Shown here one piece after another: positions 51,691 through 59,624 of a DNA stretch of 64,000 nucleotides. This DNA is from an uncultured Bacteroides sp. (GTDB lineage: Bacteria; Bacteroidota; Bacteroidia; Bacteroidales; Bacteroidaceae). The notes below the pieces were generated by a model that saw nothing but the letters and a program-made list of their open reading frames with translations, made no database searches and was not told the origin of the DNA. Every line of letters begins with the position of its first letter. The first letter of the stretch is position 1. The position numbers and the translations under genes were made by a program. Where the stretch lies: assembly GCA_949294185.1 (NCBI GenBank), contig CASFGA010000007.1, positions 1 to 64,000 of the forward strand, in the 5' to 3' direction.

Positions 51691-52248
51691 ATGAAAAGAA
51701 TCGCATCCATACTGACATGCCTGCTATTGGCAGTATCTCTACAGGCACAGGAAACGGCCGTAACCGGAAGCCGCAAGGCCGTACGCACTTCGGGCGATGT
51801 GGGAGCCGTATTGCTGCCCGTGGCAGGTCTGACCGCCATCCTGCTCAACAAAGACTGGCAGGGGCTGAAACAGGGTGTCTTTGCAGGGGCCGCCACACTG
51901 GGTGTCACCTATGCCCTGAAATATATCGTAAAGAAAGAGCGTCCCGACCGGAGTGACAACCATTCTTTCCCCTCCATGCACACATCGGTTTCGTTTACCG
52001 CCGCCACCTTCATCCAACGGCGCTACGGATGGAAATGGGGCGTTCCGGCCTATGTGCTGTCCACCTATGTGGGATGGAGCCGAGTATACGGAAAGAAGCA
52101 CGACTGGTGGGATGTGGCGGCCGGAGCCGTAATCGGTGCGGGAAGTTCGCTGATATTCACCCGCCCCTTTGCCAAAAAACACCATCTCACCCTCAGTCCG
52201 GTGGCGGGAGACGGACACTGCGGCTTTTACATGTCGATGAAGTTCTGA
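51691..52248 (+). CDS. PAP2 family lipid phosphatase
   Basis: A 185-residue protein with a signal-like N terminus (MKRIASILTCLLLAVSLQAQ) and the three PAP2 motifs: KYIVKKERPD, FPSMHTS and SRVYGKKHDWWD. All catalytic residues (K, R, S-x-H, R-x5-H-x3-D) are there. Such enzymes dephosphorylate phosphatidate, undecaprenyl diphosphate or lipid A. It is shorter than six-helix PAP2 proteins and seems to be periplasmic or only partly membrane-embedded. The last 22 bases overlap the end of the convergent TIGR02757 gene. Confidence 0.92.
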   Translation: MKRIASILTCLLLAVSLQAQETAVTGSRKAVRTSGDVGAVLLPVAGLTAILLNKDWQGLKQGVFAGAATLGVTYALKYIVKKERPDRSDNHSFPSMHTSVSFTAATFIQRRYGWKWGVPAYVLSTYVGWSRVYGKKHDWWDVAAGAVIGAGSSLIFTRPFAKKHHLTLSPVAGDGHCGFYMSMKF

Positions 52249-52955
52249 CGCTCCGGATGCTCGACCCCATAGCCGAACAAGGCAAAGTCGCCCAGACAAG
52301 GGTCGCCGGGATACAGCTCCGCCAGTGCCGCCGTAATCTTCCGGGCATTGGACAAGGAAAACGAACGGCTGTCGGTCAGCCCCAACCGGAAAGCCATACG
52401 GCACACATGGGTATCGAGCGGAATCAACAGGTCGGCCGGACTCATGCGCCTCCAGATGCCGAAATCCACCTCCGAGCCGCGGCGCACCATCCACCGCAGA
52501 AACATGTTGAGCTTCTTCTGCGGACTGCGGGCAGACACCTCCATAAAGGAACACAGGCGCTGCATCGGTATGCCCGGATATGCCATCAGTGCATCCTCCA
52601 GTGTACGGCCCGAAGCATACACCCCGTACAGTCTCCTGAAATAACCGTGAAAATCCGAGCGGGAAAGCATGCGGTAGAAACTGCTCCCGTCGCCTTCCGC
52701 AAAGTCATCGCGCCAGCGGAGAGAGAGCACATAGCCCAAAGGCTCGTGCCCCATCAGGGCATCCAGCTCGCCGGCCTTCCGCAAAATCATTTTCCGGTTG
52801 CCGAAACTGAGCAGGGCAGTCAGCAGTCCGCTGATTTCAATATCCTCCCGGCGCGTGTACCGGTGCGGGAACTGCACCGGATCGCCCGCAACGAACGACC
52901 AGCAGTGGTAAGTCCCCACCCATTCATCCAACCGCTCCTTCAACCTGCCGTCCAT
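52227..52955 (-). CDS. TIGR02757 family protein
   Basis: A 242-residue soluble protein of the uncharacterised TIGR02757 family. Family landmarks are VAGDPVQFPHRYTRREDIEI, SGLLTALLSFGNRKMI, LNMFLRWMVRR and LLIPLDTHVCRMAFRLGL. The helical pattern with the LDTHV segment is reminiscent of HhH-GPD-type DNA glycosylases, but no function is established. The ATG at 52955 is used; a TTG 11 codons upstream extends the frame without family-like sequence. Its 3' end overlaps the PAP2 gene by 22 bases. Confidence 0.88.
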   Translation of the reverse strand: MDGRLKERLDEWVGTYHCWSFVAGDPVQFPHRYTRREDIEISGLLTALLSFGNRKMILRKAGELDALMGHEPLGYVLSLRWRDDFAEGDGSSFYRMLSRSDFHGYFRRLYGVYASGRTLEDALMAYPGIPMQRLCSFMEVSARSPQKKLNMFLRWMVRRGSEVDFGIWRRMSPADLLIPLDTHVCRMAFRLGLTDSRSFSLSNARKITAALAELYPGDPCLGDFALFGYGVEHPERQNFIDM

Positions 52956-53042
52956 AAATCCATTAAAAAAGACGAGCCTGTCAGCCAAACGCTTCCCGAC
53001 CCGCCTTCCTCTTTTTCTTGCAATTATATGACTACAACGTTA

Positions 53043-53507
53043 TCAGGCAAAATAATAAAGGAACGTGGCGACACCCTCAAGCGCCTTCTTCTTCGCCCCC
53101 TCTATCTCAATGGCAAACTTGATTTCCGCCTTTGCCACTCCGCGCAGATTGACCAGCGACTGCAGGTCGGCCACCAGACGGACACGCTGTCCTGACAAGA
53201 CCGCCTGACCAAACCGCATCTTGTCCATACCATAATTGACCATCATCTTCAGGTTGTTCACCTCGATAATCTGTCCCCACAGGTGAGGCAGCAGCGACAA
53301 GGTAAGATAACCGTGCACAATCGTGCTCTTATACGGGCTTTCGGCCTTGGCACGCTCCACATCCACATGAATCCACTGATGATCCAGCGTAGCGTCGGCA
53401 AACTGATTGATGCGTTCCTGCGGAACCTCCAGCCAGTCGGACACTCCAATGCGCTGCCCCACCAGTTTCTCAAAATCCTCATACGAATCAATGATCACTT
53501 TCTCCAT
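53043..53507 (-). CDS. MaoC-like (R)-specific enoyl-CoA hydratase/dehydratase
   Basis: A 154-residue single hot-dog domain. The hydratase-2 motif is visible in FADATLDHQWIHVDVERAKA (D and H) and STIVHGYLTLSLLPHLWG. Enzymes of this kind hydrate enoyl-CoA or dehydrate 3-hydroxyacyl-CoA. It ends with EGVATFLYYFA. The start at 53507 is chosen because the frame upstream runs through the promoter region. It is divergent from a long-chain acyl-CoA ligase gene, which suggests that both act on acyl-CoA. Confidence 0.9.
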   Translation of the reverse strand: MEKVIIDSYEDFEKLVGQRIGVSDWLEVPQERINQFADATLDHQWIHVDVERAKAESPYKSTIVHGYLTLSLLPHLWGQIIEVNNLKMMVNYGMDKMRFGQAVLSGQRVRLVADLQSLVNLRGVAKAEIKFAIEIEGAKKKALEGVATFLYYFA

Positions 53508-53547
53508 AAGATTTTCCCTTTCTTTTAAAACAATGTAAAAACATAGA

Positions 53548-53555
53548 CAAAGATA
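53548..53555 (-). promoter_or_regulatory. Putative -7 element of the MaoC-like gene
   Basis: TATCTTTG on the minus strand matches TAnnTTTG, 41 bases before the start at 53507; a clear -33 box is absent. Confidence 0.4.
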
Positions 53556-53711
53556 CAGATTTTTATTTGATTCAGGCATCCTTTTTCTTCATAAAATTAA
53601 AAACCGGCGGACACTTTCCCCCGTTTCGGAAACAATGCGGAAAGCCGTTTCCCCCGCTCACGAAAAGAATGTTTCAAAAGGACAAAAAAATCGTTTTTCC
53701 TGCTTCATATT

Positions 53712-53743
53712 TTTGATTAAACCAAACAAAAAATGTATCTTTG
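53712..53743 (+). promoter_or_regulatory. Promoter of the acyl-CoA ligase gene
   Basis: TTTG (53712-53715), exactly 20 bases and TATCTTTG (53736-53743) match the Bacteroidetes consensus fully, 40 bases before the ATG at 53784. It also rules out the earlier in-frame ATG at 53733. Confidence 0.7.
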
Positions 53744-53783
53744 TATATGCATCATTTTCGTGCAGAACTTAACAACTGACTCT

Positions 53784-55442
53784 ATGGATAAAAGTTTTCT
53801 GGCTTTTGTGGAAGAAAGCATCAAAAAAAACTGGGATCTGGATGCCTTGACCGACTACAAGGGGGCCACCCTGCAATATAAGGATGTGGCACGCAAGATA
53901 GAGAAACTGCATATACTGCTGGCCGAAAGCGGAATCAAGACGGGTGACAAGGTGGCTCTGTGCGGACGGAACAGTTCGCACTGGGGCGTGGCTTTTCTGG
54001 CAATCCTGACCTACGGGGCTGTGGCCGTACCCATCCTGCACGAGTTCAAGGCCGACAACATCCACAATATAGTAAACCACTCAGACGCGCGCCTGCTGTT
54101 TGTGGGCGACATGGTATGGGAATCGCTGAACGAGGCTGAAATGCCCAATCTGGAAGGCATCATCCTGATGACAGACTTTACCCTGCTCGTATGCCGCAGC
54201 AAGAAACTGGAATACGCCCGCGAACACCTGAACGAGATGTTCGGCAAAAAGTTTCCGCGCAACTTCCGCCGCGAGCACATCGCCTACCGCCGCGACGAGG
54301 CGGAAGAACTGGCCGTCATCAACTATACCTCGGGCACGACAAGCTTCTCTAAAGGTGTCATGATTCCCTACCGCGCACTCTGGTCGAACACCCAGTTCGC
54401 CTTCGATGTGCTGACCCTCCAGCCGGGCAACCGGGTCATTTCCATTCTGCCTATGGCGCACATGTACGGTCTGGCGTTCGAGTTCATCTATGAGTTCTGC
54501 TGCGGATGCCACATCTATTTCCTGACCCGCATGCCGAGCCCCAAGATCATCTTCCAGGCTTTTGCCGAAGTGAAGCCCCACATCGTCATCGCCGTTCCGC
54601 TGATTGTGGAGAAAATCATCAAAAAGAATATCCTGCCCAAGCTGGAAACGTTCAGCATGAAGATTCTGCTGCGGGTTCCGCTGATCAATGACAAGATAAA
54701 GGAAACCGTGCGTGAACACATGATACAGGCTTTCGGCGGAAACTTCTACGAACTGATCGTGGGCGGAGCCGCATTCAACCAGGATGTGGAGAAGCTGCTC
54801 TACAGCCTCGACTTCCCCTACACCGTGGGATACGGCATGACGGAATGTGCTCCCATCATCTGCTACGAAGACTGGAAACATTTCAAGCCCGGCTCATGCG
54901 GCAAGGCTGCCCCGCGGATGGAGGTGCGCATTGACAGTCCTGACCCTGCAAACATCGTGGGCGAAATCCTGACGCGCGGCGAAAACGTGATGCTGGGATA
55001 CTACAAGAATCCCGAATCGACCGCCGAAGCCATCGACAAGGACGGATGGCTGCATACGGGCGACCTGGGTGTGATGGATGCCGACGGAAACGTAACCATA
55101 AAGGGGCGGAGCAAAAACATGCTGCTCGGCCCTTCGGGACAGAACATCTATCCCGAAGAGATAGAAGACCGGCTGAACGCCATGCCTTATGTGAGCGAGT
55201 GTCTCGTGATACAGCAGAGCGACAACAAGCTGGCCGCACTGATTTATCCGGACTTCGATGATGCCTACGCTCAGGGACTGACGAAAGAAGACCTTGAAAA
55301 GGCGATGGAAAGCAACCGCACGGCGCTCAACGCCGAACTGCCTGCATACTCGCAGATTGCACGCGTGAAGATTTATCCGGAAGAGTTTGAAAAGACGCCC
55401 AAAAAGAGCATCAAGCGTTTCCTGTATCAGGATGTAAAATAA
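53784..55442 (+). CDS. Long-chain fatty acid-CoA ligase (AMP-binding)
   Basis: A 552-residue adenylate-forming enzyme that joins a fatty acid to CoA. Motifs: VINYTSGTTSFSKGVMIPYR (P-loop), MAHMYGLAFEFIYEF, TVGYGMTECAPIICYEDW and the C-terminal hinge GWLHTGDLGVMDADGNVTIK followed by GRSKNML. It is of the FadD-like group; membrane association is likely but no span is evident. It is divergent from a MaoC-like gene. The next gene, a repeat protein, begins eight bases later, so they share a transcript. Confidence 0.93.
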   Translation: MDKSFLAFVEESIKKNWDLDALTDYKGATLQYKDVARKIEKLHILLAESGIKTGDKVALCGRNSSHWGVAFLAILTYGAVAVPILHEFKADNIHNIVNHSDARLLFVGDMVWESLNEAEMPNLEGIILMTDFTLLVCRSKKLEYAREHLNEMFGKKFPRNFRREHIAYRRDEAEELAVINYTSGTTSFSKGVMIPYRALWSNTQFAFDVLTLQPGNRVISILPMAHMYGLAFEFIYEFCCGCHIYFLTRMPSPKIIFQAFAEVKPHIVIAVPLIVEKIIKKNILPKLETFSMKILLRVPLINDKIKETVREHMIQAFGGNFYELIVGGAAFNQDVEKLLYSLDFPYTVGYGMTECAPIICYEDWKHFKPGSCGKAAPRMEVRIDSPDPANIVGEILTRGENVMLGYYKNPESTAEAIDKDGWLHTGDLGVMDADGNVTIKGRSKNMLLGPSGQNIYPEEIEDRLNAMPYVSECLVIQQSDNKLAALIYPDFDDAYAQGLTKEDLEKAMESNRTALNAELPAYSQIARVKIYPEEFEKTPKKSIKRFLYQDVK

Positions 55443-55449
55443 AGGAAAA

Positions 55450-56700
55450 ATGAAACCGAACAACCGAATCATCATATTGCTTCTGCTGATCGGTCTGGGG
55501 GCAGGAAGTGTGTCTCCGCAGACCCAATCGCGGAAAAGAGGCCTGAAAAAAGGGCCGAATGTGTCGCTGAACATCACGAACAAGAAAAAGCCTGTAGCCG
55601 TAACCTACTTCAACCTCGGGCTTTTCAGCAACTTCAGCAAGCTGAACGGAGTAGGCATCAACGCCATCTCCAGCGTGGTGCACCACCGGGCAGACGGCGT
55701 GCAGGTGTCCGGACTGGCGAACGTAACGGGACTGAATGTGTCGGGCGTACAAATGGCCGGTCTGGTCAATGTGACGGGACGGAATTCGAAGGGGTTTGTC
55801 CTGTCGGGACTGATGAATGTAAACGGAAGGTCGGCCAAAGGATTCCAGCTCTCCGGACTGGGAAATGTGGCAGGTGAAGACCTGAAAGGAATAACCATAA
55901 GCGGACTGATATCCATCGGCGCACGAAACACTGCCGGACTGCAGATAGCGGGTCTGTCGAACATCAGTGCAAGAAACCAGCGTGGCGCAGCGGTCGGCGG
56001 ACTGATGAATGTGGCGGGAGACAACGTATGCGGACTCCAGCTGACCTCGCTGCTGAACATCGCGGGAAAGGAGAACCGGGGTGTGCAGCTTGCCGGACTG
56101 GGAAACGTAAGCGTAGAGAACAAGGGACTGCAGTTAGGATTCACCAACTACAGTGCACAAAACAACGGACTGCAGATGGGATTCGGAAACATTGCCAACC
56201 AATGTGAGAAAGGCCTGCAACTGGGTATCGTCAACGTAAGCCAATGCAACCGGACGCGGCAGATAGGATGCATCAATGTCAAGCCGGAAACACGTGTTCA
56301 GATGCTTGTATCCGGCGGAAACGCTAGCAAGATGAACCTCGGCGTACGCTTCAAAAACCGATATACCTACACCATCCTGGGGGCAGGAGCCTATCATTTA
56401 GGCATGGACAAGGAGTTTTCGGTGAGCGGATTCTACCGTGCAGGCGTTCATTATCCGCTTACATCCCGCCTCGACCTCAGCACAGACCTGGGGTTCTATC
56501 ACATCGAGACGCTTGACAACAAGCACGACGGCTACCCTGCCCGCCTCTATGCCTTGCAGCCGCGTGTCAACCTGGAATACAGCATCACCCGCCGGATAGG
56601 CATCTTTGCTTCGGGCGGCTACGAATGGATGCGCCAATATCAGGGCAAGGGAAAATTCGACGACAAGGGAGTTTTCGAAGTAGGTCTCGTCCTGTTCTAA
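55450..56700 (+). CDS. Surface repeat protein of the LA_2272 type
   Basis: A 416-residue exported protein (signal peptide MKPNNRIIILLLLIGLGAGS). Residues 83-268 consist of a repeated unit of the form G-x-Q-h-S-G-L-x-N-V-x-G-x4: nine repeats begin exactly 16 residues apart (83, 99, 115 to 211) and three more are 14-15 long (226, 240, 255). This resembles the Leptospira LA_2272-type surface repeats and would stack as a beta-solenoid. The last 130 residues (VRFKNRYTYTILGAGAYHLG and onward, ending VFEVGLVLF) look like barrel strands. It is eight bases after the acyl-CoA ligase gene. Function is unknown. Confidence 0.8.
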   Translation: MKPNNRIIILLLLIGLGAGSVSPQTQSRKRGLKKGPNVSLNITNKKKPVAVTYFNLGLFSNFSKLNGVGINAISSVVHHRADGVQVSGLANVTGLNVSGVQMAGLVNVTGRNSKGFVLSGLMNVNGRSAKGFQLSGLGNVAGEDLKGITISGLISIGARNTAGLQIAGLSNISARNQRGAAVGGLMNVAGDNVCGLQLTSLLNIAGKENRGVQLAGLGNVSVENKGLQLGFTNYSAQNNGLQMGFGNIANQCEKGLQLGIVNVSQCNRTRQIGCINVKPETRVQMLVSGGNASKMNLGVRFKNRYTYTILGAGAYHLGMDKEFSVSGFYRAGVHYPLTSRLDLSTDLGFYHIETLDNKHDGYPARLYALQPRVNLEYSITRRIGIFASGGYEWMRQYQGKGKFDDKGVFEVGLVLF

Positions 56701-56710
56701 GGCCATCCGC

Positions 56711-57307
56711 CTATCCATTGGTCACACTGGCCGAACGCACACGGCTCAGTGTTTCGGGGGTCATCTGAAGCAGCGAGGCGATATACACCAGCGGAGCACG
56801 CTTCAAGATTTCCGGATGCAGCTGCAACAGCTTGTTATAGCGCTCGTGGGCAGGCTCGAAACGGAGCGTGTCGGCCTTTATCTGCGAATCAATCAAAGAA
56901 TATTCAAAAAACTTGCGGTACAACACGCCTATCTCGGCATCCTCCAAAGCCAGACGGTCGATGTCAGCCTTGGGAATCTCCCACAAGACGGTAGGCTCCA
57001 ATGTCTCCACCATCAGGCGTGTGGGCTCCTGCTTGAGATAGCTCTCCAGACATATAATCATCCCGCCATCGTAGCCGATATGCTCAGTCAGATCCTTTTC
57101 ATATTTAAAGTAGAACTGACGCGTCATCCCCTTTTCAAGGTAAAGCATCGCTCTGCACACTTCCTTTTCATCCAGTATCCGCTCCCCCTTCTTATACTTC
57201 TTACATGTCATGATACCGGCCAGGGCATGAATCTGTTCGCGTCCGAGCGGACAGTGATATTGAGACGCTATCTTTCTTGCTATCTCCACATTCGTAGTCA
57301 TCATCAT
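56711..57307 (-). CDS. Crp/Fnr family transcriptional regulator
   Basis: A 198-residue regulator: cyclic-nucleotide-binding-like cupin (about 20-130; MTCKKYKKGERILDEKEVCR, MLYLEKGMTRQFYFKYEKDL) and a C-terminal helix-turn-helix (VYIASLLQMTPETLSRVRSA). It lacks the cysteines of Fnr, and the cAMP-contact residues are not conserved, so the signal is unknown. Three ATG codons follow one another at 57307-57299; the first is used. The gene is 35 bases after yitT on the same strand. Confidence 0.88.
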   Translation of the reverse strand: MMMTTNVEIARKIASQYHCPLGREQIHALAGIMTCKKYKKGERILDEKEVCRAMLYLEKGMTRQFYFKYEKDLTEHIGYDGGMIICLESYLKQEPTRLMVETLEPTVLWEIPKADIDRLALEDAEIGVLYRKFFEYSLIDSQIKADTLRFEPAHERYNKLLQLHPEILKRAPLVYIASLLQMTPETLSRVRSASVTNG

Positions 57308-57342
57308 AGGCACACTCTTCTAATAATCAGGTTGGAAACTAA

Positions 57343-58230
57343 CTACTTTACTTTAATCCGGTCAAAGCCTTCACCAAACACACCGATAACGGCACTCTGG
57401 GAAACGAAGGCATGAGGGTCAATGTCCTTTATCAGACGGAATATCGTGTTCGACTCGCTCTTCTTCGCCAACACAAACATCATCTTCACATGATTGTTCG
57501 TATAACAGCCTATACCGTCCAGAAAAGTCACCCCCCGATGCAAATCCTTGTTGATCCGCTTCCCGATTTCTTCGTATTTGGTGGAAATGATGAAAAACTG
57601 CACCGACTGGCGCGCGCTGTTCACCACCTGGTCGAGCATGAAGCTTGAGATAAACAGCACCACATAACCGTAAACCACCTTCTCCCAATCATGCAGCACC
57701 AGATAACTGGACGATATGATAACCACGTCACAAATCAGGATGACACGCCCCAACGATATGTCGCGGTATTTGTTTACGATGGCGGCTATAATGTCTGTCC
57801 CGCCCGTACTGCCGTTTGCAGAGAATGCCACCCCGATGCCTGCACCGCAGAATGAAGCCCCCAGCACGCATGACATGAACGGCTGGTCGTGAATCAGCGG
57901 GCCTGTCACGATGTTCTGTATCACTGCAAGTATCCCTGTCAGGGTAAATACGGCAAAAATGGTCTTCAGGCAAAACTTCAGTCCCAATATCTTCAGAGCA
58001 AGCAGCAACAGAAGGAAGTTGATTATCAGGTAGGTGTACTGCACAGGGAATCCCGTACCCCAATAGATGATGGAAGCAATGCCCGGAACGGCACCCGAAG
58101 GAATGTCACTGGGCAGCAAAAAGCCCGTCCACCCGATGCCATACATCACCATACCCAGACCGATGAGCAAATAATCTTTAACCTCTCTCACTATCTTCTG
58201 CTTGCGAGTAACAACCAAAGCCGGATTCAT
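57343..58230 (-). CDS. YitT family membrane protein (DUF2179)
   Basis: A 295-residue inner-membrane protein with five or six helices (for example DYLLIGLGMVMYGIGWTGFL and YTYLIINFLLLLLALKILGL), the family segment SANGSTGGTDIIAAIVNKY and a soluble C-terminal DUF2179 domain (GVTFLDGIGCYTNNHVKMMF, FVSQSAVIGVFGEGFDRIK). The family is widespread and its function is not settled; a transport or signal role has been suggested. It may be transcribed with the Crp-type gene. Confidence 0.92.
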   Translation of the reverse strand: MNPALVVTRKQKIVREVKDYLLIGLGMVMYGIGWTGFLLPSDIPSGAVPGIASIIYWGTGFPVQYTYLIINFLLLLLALKILGLKFCLKTIFAVFTLTGILAVIQNIVTGPLIHDQPFMSCVLGASFCGAGIGVAFSANGSTGGTDIIAAIVNKYRDISLGRVILICDVVIISSSYLVLHDWEKVVYGYVVLFISSFMLDQVVNSARQSVQFFIISTKYEEIGKRINKDLHRGVTFLDGIGCYTNNHVKMMFVLAKKSESNTIFRLIKDIDPHAFVSQSAVIGVFGEGFDRIKVK

Positions 58231-58257
58231 TTCATGTTCTGATTTTTAAGTTCGGCG

Positions 58258-58265
58258 CAAAAGTA
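58258..58265 (-). promoter_or_regulatory. Putative -7 element of the yitT gene
   Basis: TACTTTTG on the minus strand matches TAnnTTTG, 28 bases before the start at 58230. The -33 box is unclear. Confidence 0.35.
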
Positions 58266-58311
58266 CGAAAAAAAACTAATACGTATCGCAGCGGGTATGA
58301 TATAAATTTCG

Positions 58312-58319
58312 TAATTTTG
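58312..58319 (+). promoter_or_regulatory. Putative -7 element of dapL
   Basis: TAATTTTG matches TAnnTTTG, 30 bases before the ATG at 58349; no TTTG at the -33 distance. Confidence 0.45.
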
Positions 58320-58348
58320 CCGCAAATATAGAACACGTTAGAGTTGGC

Positions 58349-59578
58349 ATGGCATTAGTTAACGAACATCTGATGAAGCTTCCGGACAATTACCTGTTTG
58401 CAGACATTGCAAAAAAAGTCAATTCGTTCAAGGTAACCCATCCCAAGGCCGACATCATCCATCTGGGAATAGGAGATGTGACACGCCCCATCCCGCAGGC
58501 ATGTGCCGAAGCGATGAAAGCCGCCGTCGACGACCTGACCCATGCCGACACCTTTCACGGATACGGGCCGGAGCAGGGATACTCCTTTCTGACCGATGCC
58601 ATCCTGAAGCATGACTATGCACAGCGGGGGGTGAGCCTGGCAGCAAACGAGATATTTGTGGGCGACGGAGCCAAGTCAGACACCGGAAACATAGGAGACA
58701 TCCTCCGTCATGACAACAGCATCGGAGTGACAGACCCCATCTATCCGGCATACATAGACTCGAACGTGTCGTGCGGACGTGCCGGCACGCCCGACAAAGA
58801 CAACAGATGGAGCAATGTGGTGTACATACCCTGTCTGGCCGAAAACGACTTCACCCCCGAGCTTCCGAAACAACGGGTGGACATCATTTATCTGTGCTAC
58901 CCCAACAACCCGACAGGAAGCGTGCTCAGCAAGAGCGAACTGAAGAAATGGGTGAACTATGCCATCGACAACGATACGCTGATCCTGTTCGACGCGGCTT
59001 ATGAAGCCTACATCCGCCAACCGGACATTCCGCATTCCATCTATGAAATCAAGGGAGCCAGGAAGGTTGCCATAGAGTTCCGCAGCTTTTCAAAGACAGC
59101 CGGATTCACAGGTGTGAGATGCGGATACACTGTAATCCCCCAAGAGGTGACCGCCGCCACGCTAAGCGGAAAGCGCATCAGCCTGAACCGGCTGTGGAGC
59201 AAACGCCAGAACAGCAAGTTCAACGGTGCCTCATATATCGCACAGCGGGGGGCAGCCGCCATCTACACGCCGGAAGGGAAAGAACAGGTAAAAGAGATGA
59301 CCGGCTATTACATGCGCAACGCACAGCTCATGAAACACTGGCTTGACAGCACCGGACTGAAAGTCTCGGGAGGTGAAAACGCCCCCTATCTCTGGGTGAA
59401 GGCTCCGAAGGGATTCAGCTCATGGCAGTTCTTCGAACACCTGCTATACAATGCCCATGTGGTAAGCACACCCGGCATCGGATTCGGGCCGAACGGAGAA
59501 GGATATGTCCGGCTCACGGCATTCGGCGACCGGCAAGAATGCGAAGAAGGCATGAAACGCATCTGCCAGCATTTATAA
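58349..59578 (+). CDS. dapL: LL-diaminopimelate aminotransferase
   Basis: Converts tetrahydrodipicolinate directly to LL-diaminopimelate with glutamate as amino donor, the short lysine/peptidoglycan route typical of Bacteroidetes. The 409-residue protein is a fold-type I PLP enzyme: YGPEQGYSFLTDAILKHDY, VGDGAKSDTGNI, YLCYPNNPTGSVL, and SFSKTAGFTGVRCGY containing the PLP lysine. The N-terminal VTHPKADIIHLGIGDVTRPI is characteristic of DapL. glnN follows after 46 bases on the same strand. Confidence 0.96.
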   Translation: MALVNEHLMKLPDNYLFADIAKKVNSFKVTHPKADIIHLGIGDVTRPIPQACAEAMKAAVDDLTHADTFHGYGPEQGYSFLTDAILKHDYAQRGVSLAANEIFVGDGAKSDTGNIGDILRHDNSIGVTDPIYPAYIDSNVSCGRAGTPDKDNRWSNVVYIPCLAENDFTPELPKQRVDIIYLCYPNNPTGSVLSKSELKKWVNYAIDNDTLILFDAAYEAYIRQPDIPHSIYEIKGARKVAIEFRSFSKTAGFTGVRCGYTVIPQEVTAATLSGKRISLNRLWSKRQNSKFNGASYIAQRGAAAIYTPEGKEQVKEMTGYYMRNAQLMKHWLDSTGLKVSGGENAPYLWVKAPKGFSSWQFFEHLLYNAHVVSTPGIGFGPNGEGYVRLTAFGDRQECEEGMKRICQHL

Positions 59579-59624
59579 GACGAAAACAACAAAATAACCA
59601 AACTTATACAAACATCAAGGTAAT

